DNA from: Gemmatimonadota bacterium
GTDB lineage: Bacteria; Gemmatimonadota; Gemmatimonadetes; Gemmatimonadales; Gemmatimonadaceae
Direction: 5' to 3'
DNA: 64,000 nt
Assembly (NCBI GenBank): GCA_028287305.1
Contig: JAQBPX010000033.1
Coordinates: forward strand, 1 to 64,000
Below the pieces are notes generated by a model. It was not told the origin of the DNA, made no database searches, and saw only the letters and a program-made list of their open reading frames with translations. Below, one piece after another: positions 39,573-49,147 of this stretch. The position numbers were made by a program, and so were the translations under genes. Each line of letters begins with the position of its first letter. Position 1 is the stretch's first letter.

Positions 39573-40331
39573 TCATTCGGTGGGCACGTTGCGGCCCGAC
39601 CACGCCATGAACTTGCGGACCTCGATGGCGATCGCCTGCAGCAGCACGATCTCGCGCGCGTCCGGCGCGGCGCGGAAGGTGAGCGAGCGGATGGTGCGCA
39701 TGATGTGGCCCGAGTGCCGCGTCTTGAGGAACTGGATGGAGTCGAGCGACTGCTCGGCCTCGCGATACCAGCGCTCGAGGTCCTCGGTGGACGCGGGAGG
39801 CGCGTCCTTGCGCGGCGGGGGGAGCGTGCGCGTGGCGTCGCCGGCCGCGAGGTGCAGCTCGTAGGTGGCAATCAGCACCGCCTGCGCGAGGTTGAGCGAC
39901 GCGTGCTCGGTGGTGGGGATGGTGACGTGGGCGTGCGCCCGATCCAGGATCTCGTTGGGGAGCCCCGAGTCCTCACGACCGAACACGATGGCCACCGGCC
40001 CTTCCTGCGCGTGCGCCAGCGACTGCGTGGCCGCCTGCTTCGGGTCGATCAGCTGCCACTTGGCGGCGCGGCGCCGCGCGGTGAAGGCGCTGACGAACAC
40101 GCGATCGGCCACCGCGGCGTCGAAGCTGTCGAAGTGCTGGATGCGCTCGATGACGTCGTGCGTGTTGTGCGCGATGCCGAGCATGCGGTCCACTTCATAC
40201 TCGCAGGGGCGCACGAGGCGGAGGTCGTGCACGCCCATGTTCTTCATCGCGCGCACCGTGGCGGCGATGTTGATGGGGTCCTGCGGCTCGAAGAGGACGA
40301 CGCACACCGCGTCGAGGATCGAATCAGCCAT
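39573..40331 (-). CDS. tRNA/rRNA 2'-O-methyltransferase, SpoU family (TrmJ-like)
   Basis: This is a 252-residue SAM-dependent knotted methyltransferase. The N-terminal motif CVVLFEPQDPINIAATVRAMKN is typical of TrmJ (tRNA position 32), followed by the knot motifs AIVFGREDSGLPNEI and TIPTTEHASLNLAQAVLIATYEL (quoted in part). The C-terminal helical extension (about 170-252) is also TrmJ-like. The gene overlaps the heparinase-like gene by 8 bases, so this RNA-modification gene travels within the glycan-related operon. Confidence 0.9.
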   Translation of the reverse strand: MADSILDAVCVVLFEPQDPINIAATVRAMKNMGVHDLRLVRPCEYEVDRMLGIAHNTHDVIERIQHFDSFDAAVADRVFVSAFTARRRAAKWQLIDPKQAATQSLAHAQEGPVAIVFGREDSGLPNEILDRAHAHVTIPTTEHASLNLAQAVLIATYELHLAAGDATRTLPPPRKDAPPASTEDLERWYREAEQSLDSIQFLKTRHSGHIMRTIRSLTFRAAPDAREIVLLQAIAIEVRKFMAWSGRNVPTE

Positions 40332-43017
40332 CCGGAAGCGCGAAGGACAACAGGCGAGGGGGATCGTGGCGGTCTCCCCGAAGATACACGAACTCCCCGC
40401 GCGCGCCGCCCAGCACCAGCTGCCCGCGGCGCCGCTCGCGCTCCGGCGAGGACTCGTTGACGATCACGCCGAGTGAGATTTCGCGAAGGCTCGCGGAGAC
40501 GGGGATCACCGCGGTCACGCGATACCCGTCCGGGCGCACGACCGCGGTGGCCTCGACCTCGACCCCGCCGAGCCAGCCCGAGAGGGAGCGGACCCGCGCG
40601 GTGTTGGACGCGGGATCGGGGATGATCATCCAGCCCGCCTTCACTTCGCCGAGCGCCGCGTAGAGCTGGATTCCGTCACCGTTGATGTCGGGAGGCTCGT
40701 TGTCGAGGGCATTCACGGCGCCAGGCGGCACGAAATGCATCTCGTGCTTGTGGACGTTGACCTCGACGAGGACGCTCGCGACGTGCGCCGTGATGCGGAC
40801 ATCGGCGCGCGGGGAACCGGCCTCGGTCCAGCTCTCCTCGGAGCGTCGCCAGTGACTCTCGGCGAGCTCGAAGTGCGACGGGAGCGCGCGGGGTTCAGGT
40901 GCCTCCTGCCCCGCTTCGCGAGCATCGATCGCGCTGATTCCGAACTCCTCGGGCACCACGCCAGCGAGCTCGATCGTGCTGGCCTTTCCTGCGGATTGTG
41001 TCTCGACGCGCCAGCCGTACTCCGTGCGGCGGTGCAGCTGCCGGGTGCCGTCACGCAGCGTGACGGCGACCTCGCCGTCGATCGTCACGTCCTGAACGCT
41101 GTCATCCCAGCACCACACCGAGCGAATGGTGCCCTCGTCGTTCGTTACGCGGGCAGCCAGGAAGCGCGCGCGGCTGCCGACCGGCTGCGCCGGAGCTTCG
41201 GCGCTCCAGAGAGTGGCACCTGACTCGAGCTCGATGAATCCGGTGAGTGACTTTCGCTCGCTGGTGCGCGTGGCGTTCACCCGCACGACCGTATCGGCGG
41301 ATACTTCCACGCGCCTTGCCCCGCGAATGGCATCGAAGCCGTCCTCGAGTCCTCCTGCGCCGCGTACCTCGGCGTGCGTCATTCGTGCGTCGAGCGAGGT
41401 CGAGGCGTCCACGTGCCACGGCAGGTCCACCGTCACGTGGTGATCGGCGCTCCAGGTGAGCTCGTCCACCAGGTAGCCCTTCATGGTGACCACGCAGCGC
41501 ACCATCTCCACCCCCGGCGCGATCTCAGCGGTGGCCGCCACCCAGCCTGCGTCGCCGCGCTCGTCCCACGCGAGCAGGTGTCCGTTGACCTCCTGCTGCG
41601 AAGCGCCATTCACCAGCGGCGCCTGGTGCGCGAGCGTGCTGCGATACCAGTGCAGCGAGGGATCCACGTAGGAGCCGGTGCCCATGTCGTCGAGCCACCG
41701 CGCGTCGCGGTCCACGAGCAGCAGGTTGAGGCGGTCGGGATGGCCATGACCGCCGCCGGACACTCCGTAGTCGAGCGCGACGCAGGCGTCGCCCTCGCTC
41801 CGGCGCAGGATTGCGAAGCCCTGCCCACTCATGAGGACCGAGCCCGGAGCCTCCGCCGTCGAGAGCGACAGCGACTCGCGGGCGAACAGGAGCGAGCGCC
41901 AACCGAGGTCGGCGCGCGTGAGGCGCACACTGGGTGAGTGCCGCTCCACGTCGGCGGCCGAGCGATCGCGCTGCGTGTCACCCTGAGGGACGCTCGCGAG
42001 GTACATGCGGGCGAGCGCGGTGCGCAGGCGTGGGTCATCGCAGCGCGCCGCTCCCACTTCGCACCAGTCGGCGATGCGCCACTGTCGCAGCGTGATCCCC
42101 CACTGGCTGTCGCGACGCGCCGGAAAGGTGAAGTCCGGCAGCGCGGTGAGGAACGGTGCCGCGAAGCCGCTGTCGAATCGCGCAACGAGTGGCGCGTCCA
42201 GCGTGATGCCCGCTCGCTCCGCGAGCGCCACCCCATACCACAGGCCGCGGTGCGCGAAGAGGTGATAGTTCTCGCCCTCGTACCAGGAGCCGTCCTCGAG
42301 CAGCCCCCGCTCGAGGTGTGCATGAAGCCCGCTCGGCCCAAGCACGGCGTGCCGCGCCAGCGCCGGGTCGCCGAGCAGGCGAGCCCCGGCAAGCAACGCG
42401 GCGTTGTTCCACACTTGCCGGTTCGATTGTCCCTCGTCGAAGCTCGCAACCAGCTCGAGGCTCGGCTGTACGACACGGTCGGCGAGTCGCGCAGTCACCG
42501 CGGCATCGCCAAGGAGGTCGGCGGCGAGCACCAGCTGCAGCAGCCAGATGGACTCCAGGTACGTGCTGAAGAAGGGGCGCGTGGGCCCGAGCACGTTGTC
42601 GCGATTCGGGTACTGCAGGTAGCGCTCGCCGTATCCGTCGAGGATGGCGGCGGCGTATGCGCGATGTCGTTCGTCGCCCCCGAGGCGGAAGAGGGTGGCG
42701 GCGCGCAATGCGCGCTCGGCGAGCCAGAGCTGGTACCAGTAGATCCACCAGCGGTCGTGCGCCTCTCCGCGCTCGATGATATTGCAGTGCAGGCAGCGAT
42801 GATCGTGCGGAGAGTGCGGATCGAAATCGAGCATCGCCCCGCAGCGTGGACACTTGCCCCCGGCGCGGGAGAGCAGCGCCTTCTCGCGAGGAAAGTACGG
42901 ATCACGCGTGAGCTCCGGTGCGAGCTCGGCGGCCAGCGAGTCGAAGAGCGGCGCGAGCGTACCTCGCGAGATTTCGCGGCGATGCTCCAGCGCATTCGTG
43001 GCGAGGAGCAGGGTCAC
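40324..43017 (-). CDS. Heparinase II/III-like polysaccharide lyase-type protein
   Basis: This 897-residue protein has an alpha/alpha-toroid N-terminal half (about 80-370) and a beta-sandwich heparinase II/III-like region (about 395-720), with SGGGHGHPDRLNLLLVDRDA and WLDDMGTGSYVDPSLHWYRS as hallmarks. A CxxC-x18-CxxC zinc-ribbon-like motif lies near the N terminus (KCPRCG, RCLHCN), with HSPHDH between. The last 200 residues form an extra beta domain resembling a carbohydrate-binding module. No signal peptide is seen, so it seems cytoplasmic. It starts with GTG overlapping the binding-protein stop. Confidence 0.85.
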   Translation of the reverse strand: MTLLLATNALEHRREISRGTLAPLFDSLAAELAPELTRDPYFPREKALLSRAGGKCPRCGAMLDFDPHSPHDHRCLHCNIIERGEAHDRWWIYWYQLWLAERALRAATLFRLGGDERHRAYAAAILDGYGERYLQYPNRDNVLGPTRPFFSTYLESIWLLQLVLAADLLGDAAVTARLADRVVQPSLELVASFDEGQSNRQVWNNAALLAGARLLGDPALARHAVLGPSGLHAHLERGLLEDGSWYEGENYHLFAHRGLWYGVALAERAGITLDAPLVARFDSGFAAPFLTALPDFTFPARRDSQWGITLRQWRIADWCEVGAARCDDPRLRTALARMYLASVPQGDTQRDRSAADVERHSPSVRLTRADLGWRSLLFARESLSLSTAEAPGSVLMSGQGFAILRRSEGDACVALDYGVSGGGHGHPDRLNLLLVDRDARWLDDMGTGSYVDPSLHWYRSTLAHQAPLVNGASQQEVNGHLLAWDERGDAGWVAATAEIAPGVEMVRCVVTMKGYLVDELTWSADHHVTVDLPWHVDASTSLDARMTHAEVRGAGGLEDGFDAIRGARRVEVSADTVVRVNATRTSERKSLTGFIELESGATLWSAEAPAQPVGSRARFLAARVTNDEGTIRSVWCWDDSVQDVTIDGEVAVTLRDGTRQLHRRTEYGWRVETQSAGKASTIELAGVVPEEFGISAIDAREAGQEAPEPRALPSHFELAESHWRRSEESWTEAGSPRADVRITAHVASVLVEVNVHKHEMHFVPPGAVNALDNEPPDINGDGIQLYAALGEVKAGWMIIPDPASNTARVRSLSGWLGGVEVEATAVVRPDGYRVTAVIPVSASLREISLGVIVNESSPERERRRGQLVLGGARGEFVYLRGDRHDPPRLLSFALPDG

Positions 43018-44618
43018 CGGGAGACCGTCCAGCGGCTGGAGGTCGCCAGCTCACCGCGCAGGTCGAGTCGCACGTGCTGCATGCGCGCGGCAATGCCCTG
43101 CAACCCGCGCGAGTGGTAGAGCCAGGTGGCTGGCACCGTGGCCAGCAACTCGCGCTGCACGTCACCCCACGCGGCGACGAGTCCCTGGCGCGACGGCGCC
43201 TGGTGCGTGCGCGCGAGCAGCGAATCGAGGCGCGGCGTATGGTGCCCCGCGTAGTCGAGCGCGCCACCGCGTTGCGCGGACGCGAACATCGCGCCGAGGT
43301 AGGAGAGCGACAAGTCGCCGGGAATGCCGGTGATCAGCAGGTCGAAGTTCTTGTGCGTTGCGCGGGCGCGCGCGAGGAACGCGCCCATCTCCACGGGCTG
43401 CACGGCGAGCGTGATGCCCCGGTCGCGCAGGTCCGCCTGCACGAGTTGCTCCACCGCGTTGTCGCCGCTGACGACGGCCAGCAGCTCGATGGCCAGTGGC
43501 TTGCCCGCGCGCATGCGAATGCCATCCGTGCCTCGCGGCCAGCCTGCCGCGTCGAGGAGTGAGTCGGCAAGCACCGTGTTGCGCACGAGCGAATCGCGCA
43601 GTGCGAGCGGATTTTCCGGCGGAACTGGCCCGCCCGCCACCGTGCCGTAGCCGGCGAGCGCCGCGGAGATGATGCGCGAACGATCGATGCTCGCGGCCAC
43701 TGCGCGGCGGAGGCGCACGTCGTCGAAGGGCGCGCGCTGCGTGTTGAAGATCAGCGCGGTGGAGATGAGCACGGGATAATCCACCACGCGGAGCGAGGGA
43801 TCGCGCGCGGCGAGCGACGCCGACATCGGCGAGATGCCGGCGAAGTCGAGCTCGCCGCTCGCCAGCCCCGCGAACTTGGTGGTGGGCTCGTCCACCACCG
43901 CGACCACCATTCGCCGCATGGCGGGCGGCCCGCCCAGCTCCATGGGAAATTCAGGATTGCGCTCGAAGATCCAGCGCTGTCCCGCGTCGCGCCTCACGAA
44001 CCGCCAGGGACCGTTGCCGACCGGCGCGCGGTTGAAGTCCGAGCGCTTGAGCTCCACGTGCGGCGTTCGGCCGAGCAGGTGCTCGGGGAGGATCGGCAGC
44101 TCGCAGAGGATCGGGGGAAGCGCCGGCTGCGGAACGGACCACTCGAGCACGAGCGTGGAGTCATCGGTTGCCGTCGCGGCGGAGAGCGAGGCGAGATCCG
44201 AGGCGCGCGCGTAGCCGGTTGCGGGGTCGCGCGCCGCGAGCAGGGTGAACGCCGCATCGCGGGCCGTGGTGACGTGACCGTCCTGCCACGCGAGGCCCGA
44301 CACGAGGTGCAGGGTGAGCGTGGTGCGGTCAGTACTCCAGTCCCAGCGTCGCGCGAGGTAGGGCTGCTCGGAGAGCGTGCTGTCCCAGCGCACGAGCGTG
44401 GTGAAGAGCAGGAAGCGCTGCACCTGCCGGGAGAGCGGATGGATCGTCGCCAGCGGATTGGCGCCCTCGAGGTCGGTGCCGGAGGCGAAGACCACCGTGT
44501 CGGCGTCGCGCGGCGAGGCGCCACACGCAGCGCTCGCAGCGACACCCGAGAATGCCACGAGCGCGACCAGCACGTGTCGCGCAGTTGACGCAACGATTGA
44601 CGGAATGGTTGACGGCAC
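43014..44618 (-). CDS. ABC transporter solute-binding lipoprotein, family 5
   Basis: This is a 534-residue periplasmic binding protein of the DppA/OppA type. The signal peptide ends in a lipobox with Cys at about 31 (AASAAC). The N-terminal family signature is DLEGANPLATIHPLSRQVQR and the conserved middle is NRAPVGNGPWRFVRRDAGQR. Members bind peptides, but also oligosaccharides and nickel. The start is GTG with GGTGGGGG upstream; no ATG is near. It reads away from the two permease genes, whose start is only 24 bases away. Confidence 0.88.
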   Translation of the reverse strand: MPSTIPSIVASTARHVLVALVAFSGVAASAACGASPRDADTVVFASGTDLEGANPLATIHPLSRQVQRFLLFTTLVRWDSTLSEQPYLARRWDWSTDRTTLTLHLVSGLAWQDGHVTTARDAAFTLLAARDPATGYARASDLASLSAATATDDSTLVLEWSVPQPALPPILCELPILPEHLLGRTPHVELKRSDFNRAPVGNGPWRFVRRDAGQRWIFERNPEFPMELGGPPAMRRMVVAVVDEPTTKFAGLASGELDFAGISPMSASLAARDPSLRVVDYPVLISTALIFNTQRAPFDDVRLRRAVAASIDRSRIISAALAGYGTVAGGPVPPENPLALRDSLVRNTVLADSLLDAAGWPRGTDGIRMRAGKPLAIELLAVVSGDNAVEQLVQADLRDRGITLAVQPVEMGAFLARARATHKNFDLLITGIPGDLSLSYLGAMFASAQRGGALDYAGHHTPRLDSLLARTHQAPSRQGLVAAWGDVQRELLATVPATWLYHSRGLQGIAARMQHVRLDLRGELATSSRWTVSR

Positions 44619-44642
44619 GAATCCCCCACCGATCTTCACCCG

Positions 44643-45632
44643 GTGCGCGCCTCCCTGCTCCGCCGCGTCATCGACGCCATCGTCCTCTTCTGGCTGGTGG
44701 TCACCCTGACGTTCGTCCTCGTGCGACTGGCTCCGGGCGACCCGGCGGAGTTGTTGATCGCACCGTCGGCTTCGGCCAGCGAGCGCGCACAGCTCCGCGC
44801 ATCCCTGGGGCTCGACGCCTCGCTCGCGACTCAATATGCGCGCTGGGGCGGAGCGCTGCTGCGCGGGGACATGGGCGAGAGCGTGGCGCTGCACCGTCCC
44901 GTGAGCGCCGTGCTGGCGGAGGCGGTGCCGGTCTCGCTGGGGCTGGGGGTGGCGTCGCTCGCGCTGACCTTCCTGCTGGGGGTGCCGATCGGCCTGGCGC
45001 AGGCACTGCGACGCGGCCGCGCAACCGACCGGCTCCTCACCGTGCTCACGACGACGGTGTACGCGGCGCCGGCCTTCTGGCTGGCGCTCGCGCTCGTGGC
45101 CGTGTTCACGTACGGCGCGGCGAGCTGGGGGCTGCCCCCCTGGATGCGGCTGCCGGCCTTCGGGCTGCATGCGCCGGGTGGCTCGCCCGGAGGCCTCGCC
45201 GGATTTCGGGACCTGCTGCGACATGCCGTGCTGCCGGTGACGATCCTCGCGGCACTGGGCGCGGCGGGCATCGCGCGCTACGCGCGCAGCAGCTTTGCAG
45301 CGCTGTTGGGCGAGGACTGGATTCGCACCGCGCGCGCGAAGGGCGCGCGCGAGCACGACGTGCGGTGGCACCACCTGCTCCGGCCGGCGATGCCACCACT
45401 CGTGATCCTGTTCGCGCTTGCGCTACCGGGCGTGATCGCGGGGTCGATCTTCGTGGAGTCGATCTTCGCATGGCCCGGCATGGGCCGCGTGATGGTGAGC
45501 GCGATCAGCACGCGCGACTATCCCGTGGTGCTCGGGGCCACGCTGCTCTACGCCGCGCTCGTGATCGCCGCGAACCTCGCGAGCGACCTGGCCATGCCGC
45601 TACTGGACCCGCGTCGCCGAGGGGCGGCATGA
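44643..45632 (+). CDS. ABC transporter permease, DppB/OppB type
   Basis: This is a 329-residue inner-membrane permease with six helices. It opens with RRVIDAIVLFWLVVTLTFVL and RLAPGDPAELL, a hallmark of DppB. The cytoplasmic coupling loop is RTARAKGAREHDVRWHHLLRPA, with the EAA motif, and the end is FAWPGMGRVMVSAISTRDYP. The start is GTG. It overlaps the second permease gene by ATGA. It pairs with the divergent solute-binding protein. Confidence 0.92.
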   Translation: MRASLLRRVIDAIVLFWLVVTLTFVLVRLAPGDPAELLIAPSASASERAQLRASLGLDASLATQYARWGGALLRGDMGESVALHRPVSAVLAEAVPVSLGLGVASLALTFLLGVPIGLAQALRRGRATDRLLTVLTTTVYAAPAFWLALALVAVFTYGAASWGLPPWMRLPAFGLHAPGGSPGGLAGFRDLLRHAVLPVTILAALGAAGIARYARSSFAALLGEDWIRTARAKGAREHDVRWHHLLRPAMPPLVILFALALPGVIAGSIFVESIFAWPGMGRVMVSAISTRDYPVVLGATLLYAALVIAANLASDLAMPLLDPRRRGAA

Positions 45633-46444
45633 AGCGCGACCCGTGGGTGATCGGGAGTGTCGCGACGCTCGTGGTGGTGATCGGAGCAGCGCTGCTGGTG
45701 CCCGCGCTCTCCAGCCAGGATCCGCTGTCGATCGGCGAGGTGCTGCACACGCGGCTGCTGCCGCCGCTCTCTCGTGATCCCGGCGGCACGCTACACCTGC
45801 TCGGCACCGACCGATTCGGGCGCGACCTGTTCGTGCGGATGATGCTCGCGGCGCGCGTGTCGCTGGCCGTGGGGATCGCGGGGTCGGTGCTCGCGGCGAC
45901 CGTGGGCACAACGCTCGGCGCGCTCGCGGGGTGGCACGGCGGCGTGGTGGACCGGCTGGTGATGGCGCTGTCCGACACGTTGCTCGCGGTGCCGCGACTG
46001 GTGCTGCTGCTGGTGTGCGCGGCGCTCTGGAGGCCCGGGCTTGGGACGGTCGTCGTGGTGCTGGTCGCCACGGGGTGGATGGGCGTCGCGCGGCTGGTGC
46101 GAGGGGAAATCCAGGGGCTGCGCTCGCGGCCGTTCGTGGAGGCGGCCACCGCGCTGGGAGCGACGTCGCGCCGCGTGCTCTGGCGTCATGCCCTGCCGAA
46201 TGCGATCGCGCCGGCGCTCGTGGCTACCACGCTCGGTGTCGGGAACGCGATCCTGCTCGAGAGCGGGCTGTCGTTCCTCGGGATGGGGATCCAGCCGCCG
46301 CAGCCGAGCTGGGGCAACATGATAGCCGGGGGACGGGACCTCATCGTCGCAGCGCCGTGGGTTGCGATTGCTCCGGGGCTCGCGCTGGTCGTCACTGTCG
46401 TGGCATGTACGCTGCTTGGGGATCGGCTCGGCGAACTGCTTTGA
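45629..46444 (+). CDS. ABC transporter permease, DppC/OppC type
   Basis: This is a 271-residue permease with six helices. The family start (LLGTDRFGRDLFVRMM) and the EAA loop (RPFVEAATALGATSRRVLWRHALPN, quoted in part) are clear. ESGLSFLGMGIQPPQPSWGN is the usual late motif. No ATP-binding gene follows; the gene is convergent with the mannosidase gene. The ATPases must be encoded elsewhere. Confidence 0.92.
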   Translation: MKRDPWVIGSVATLVVVIGAALLVPALSSQDPLSIGEVLHTRLLPPLSRDPGGTLHLLGTDRFGRDLFVRMMLAARVSLAVGIAGSVLAATVGTTLGALAGWHGGVVDRLVMALSDTLLAVPRLVLLLVCAALWRPGLGTVVVVLVATGWMGVARLVRGEIQGLRSRPFVEAATALGATSRRVLWRHALPNAIAPALVATTLGVGNAILLESGLSFLGMGIQPPQPSWGNMIAGGRDLIVAAPWVAIAPGLALVVTVVACTLLGDRLGELL

Positions 46445-46458
46445 AGGTCAAGGGCAGG

Positions 46459-46528
46459 AGCGGCTAGCGGCTAGCGGCTGACGAAACTGCCACAGCGGCC
46501 ACTGCGGCCACGGCGGCCACTGCGGCTA
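46459..46528. repeat. Two short tandem repeats between convergent genes
   Basis: Three copies of the 7-mer AGCGGCT (46459-46479) are followed by four near-copies of a 9-mer of the type CTGCGGCCA (46493-46528). The last copy provides the mannosidase stop codon. They could pair with one another in RNA. Confidence 0.6.
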
Positions 46529-49147
46529 GCTTCGCACGATGATGGTGACTATTCCTCGGGGTGGTGCGACGAACGGGATGAAGTGATCCTGAATCTCGAT
46601 CGGCTCCAACGCAGTCTCGTCCAGGCGCGCCAACCAGGCATCCGGGGTGGGATGCGGCGTGGTCCATGATCCTGCTACCGGTATGTCGAGCAGGTTTATG
46701 CAGCGGAGCACCACACCGCTGCCAACGGCGGCGGGCTTGATGGCTGAGACGGCGAGGCCGTCGCCCTTTAGCTCGGGACCTGCGATCGTCGCGGGCAGGC
46801 CCTGCACTTCATGGACGGTTGCGCCCGCGAGCGGAAGCAGCACGTCGTCGGCCAGCTGCTCGATCTCGTGAATGACCGCGCTCGTGCGCGCCGAGTGCAA
46901 CGCGACCGCAAGCTCCGCGGCGAAGGGGCCGAGGCATTGCGCCTGTGGCGTATCCACCGGCCAGCCAGCGTGGCCGCGACGCTCGGGGAGGTCGTTGCGT
47001 GAGAGGTCGCCTACCGCGCGCAGCAGCGTGACCCAGATGGTGCCGTCGCGCGTCGCCTCGTACTCGGCCAGGCCGTCGGAGTAAAGCGTGACCGTGGCCG
47101 CATCCGAGGCAAGGCTCACGTAGCGCTGCAGCGGTGCGGTCGGCACCACATGCTCCTCGCGCTGGTCGCGCCTGGGCACGTCGAGCGGGACGCGCTCGAC
47201 CACGCCGAGCGATCCGTCAGCGAAGCATCGCGCGGCCGCAAGCTGGCTGCGAATGCCGATGCGCAGGCGATGATTGCGCGACGCGTTCATGCCGCGCACC
47301 CCGATGCGGAGTGCGCCCAGTCCGGCGTCGATCGTGAGGCGGACACGCACTCGCGTGGCCGACCCTTCGAGCGTGTAGCGAAGCTCGATCGTGCCGCGGA
47401 GGGGGCCGCGATCCACCACTCGCGCGCCAGCGAACCTCGGGCGGAACGCCGCGCCGCGGAGCGATGGCGAATAGAGGTCGCCTTCGTCGCGCAGGGACTC
47501 GAAGCGCAGCAGGTCATGCAAGGCCGTGCGCGTGCGACTGTCCCGCAACGTCACCGCCCCCTGCTCATCCACATCGAGGCGGACGAGGCCGTTGTCCAGC
47601 GAGCGCCTGCTCACGGAGACCGCGAGCGGCTTCGCTGCGAGCGTCTCGAACGACCCGACCTCGAGCGGCAGCAGGCCGGAGGGGGGTGCCTCATCCACCC
47701 ACACCGCTACGCGCTGCTCGCTCGCCAGGTAGTTGCGAGGGTAGGCGCGAGGATCCTCGATGCGATCCCGCGCGAACCGCTGTCGCAGCAGCTGGACGGG
47801 GCAACCCGCGAGCGTCGGCGGCGCTGGGTGTTCGAGCTCCGCTGGCGCGAGGACGCCCGACCCCGGACCCACGCGCTCGCGCTCGAGGTGTGAGACCAGC
47901 GTGACGAACGCCACGCCGGAACGCGCGCGCGCCGAGCGGTTGCGCACCAGCACGATGGACACCGGCGCCGAGTCGCTGCGGTCCTGCTGCGGGAGCACCA
48001 GCGCCTGCAGTGCGTCGTGTTGCAGCCCCAGGAGCTGCGCGGCAACCGAGTCCATGCGCGCGTCCATTGCGCGAGCCACCGCGTCGGTCGAGCAGCCACA
48101 GAGCGTGTCGTGCGGATGACAGAGGAGCAGCTCGCGCCACGCTTCGTCGAGCACAGCGCGGTCGGCGCTGCGCCCGGCGAGCGCGAGCAGCGGCTCCACG
48201 TCGCGCACGAGCATGCGCTCGAGGCGGCGCGCGCGGCGCTTCTGGTGCGCACGCGAAGCGAGGGTGCCGCCGAGCGTCCAGGCGTAGCCGTAGGAATCGC
48301 GCAGTTCGCCCTGCACCGTGTGGAGCTCGCGCGTTGCGCACGCGCCCGAGAGCGCGGCCGCGAATGCGCGCAGCGAGGAGGGGCGCACCTCGACGGGCAT
48401 GGCCGCGCGCGCGAGCGCATCGAGCGCGAGTCCGAGCCTCGCCTGTCGCGCGTGGTGATCGGCGCCGTTGAGCAGCAGCGCGACGCTCGTGACGGCGCGC
48501 GGCTCGATCACTTCCCGGATGCGAGACCAGCGCGCACGAGCGCTCGCGTCATCGGGAGGAAGCGCCGACCCGAACTCATAGCCGTCGGGCGGGAGGTGAT
48601 GCAGCAGTACCGCGCTGCCGTCGGGCCCCGACCAGCGCACCGTATCGCCCGACGGCCAGCGCGCACCGCCATATCCACGCCAGGCTATCACGACGCCCAA
48701 ACCGAACCCCTGCGCAATTGCCGGCAGCGCCGACGGGTGCCCGAACGAGTCGGGACAGTAGAGCACCGGTGTCGGCTCGGCGCCCATCTCCTCCAGTGCG
48801 CGGCGCCCCGCGAGCAGGTTGCGAACGAGCGCCTCGCCGCCGGGAATCAGCTCATCGGCCAGCACATACCACGGGCCAGCCTCGAGGCGTCCCTGCTGGA
48901 GCAGCACCGCGAGCTCGTCCCGCCGGTCGGGGCGAGCCGCCAGGTAGTCATGCAGCACCACGGCCTGCCCGTCGAGCAGGAAGCTGGTGCCGGCCGTCGG
49001 GGGGGACGCGATGAGCTCGTCCACGAGTGCCACGAGGCGCTGCCGAAAGCGGGCGGCCTGGTGGTACCACTCGCGGTCCCAGTGGGTGTGCGAGACGACG
49101 TGCAGGTCCACTCGGGTGGGGAACGGGAACGGGGCGGGATGACGCAC
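46526..49147 (-). CDS. Glycoside hydrolase family 38 alpha-mannosidase
   Basis: This is an 873-residue zinc enzyme that removes alpha-mannose residues. The N-terminal catalytic domain has HTHWDREWY (zinc ligands H20 and D24) and CPDSFGHPS with nucleophile D133, and CHPHDTLCGCS near residue 345 provides the distal His residues. A central three-helix domain and the C-terminal beta-sandwich (RLDVDEQGAVTLRDSRT) follow. No signal peptide is seen, so it works on imported glycans. The GTG at 49147 lies at the foot of a 17-bp hairpin; a GTG 12 codons later is an alternative start. It is convergent with dppC. Confidence 0.92.
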   Translation of the reverse strand: MRHPAPFPFPTRVDLHVVSHTHWDREWYHQAARFRQRLVALVDELIASPPTAGTSFLLDGQAVVLHDYLAARPDRRDELAVLLQQGRLEAGPWYVLADELIPGGEALVRNLLAGRRALEEMGAEPTPVLYCPDSFGHPSALPAIAQGFGLGVVIAWRGYGGARWPSGDTVRWSGPDGSAVLLHHLPPDGYEFGSALPPDDASARARWSRIREVIEPRAVTSVALLLNGADHHARQARLGLALDALARAAMPVEVRPSSLRAFAAALSGACATRELHTVQGELRDSYGYAWTLGGTLASRAHQKRRARRLERMLVRDVEPLLALAGRSADRAVLDEAWRELLLCHPHDTLCGCSTDAVARAMDARMDSVAAQLLGLQHDALQALVLPQQDRSDSAPVSIVLVRNRSARARSGVAFVTLVSHLERERVGPGSGVLAPAELEHPAPPTLAGCPVQLLRQRFARDRIEDPRAYPRNYLASEQRVAVWVDEAPPSGLLPLEVGSFETLAAKPLAVSVSRRSLDNGLVRLDVDEQGAVTLRDSRTRTALHDLLRFESLRDEGDLYSPSLRGAAFRPRFAGARVVDRGPLRGTIELRYTLEGSATRVRVRLTIDAGLGALRIGVRGMNASRNHRLRIGIRSQLAAARCFADGSLGVVERVPLDVPRRDQREEHVVPTAPLQRYVSLASDAATVTLYSDGLAEYEATRDGTIWVTLLRAVGDLSRNDLPERRGHAGWPVDTPQAQCLGPFAAELAVALHSARTSAVIHEIEQLADDVLLPLAGATVHEVQGLPATIAGPELKGDGLAVSAIKPAAVGSGVVLRCINLLDIPVAGSWTTPHPTPDAWLARLDETALEPIEIQDHFIPFVAPPRGIVTIIVRS

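Noticed and set aside
46459-46528. The short repeats as a CRISPR array
   Set aside because: Units are 7 and 9 bases with no spacers, and no cas gene is near.
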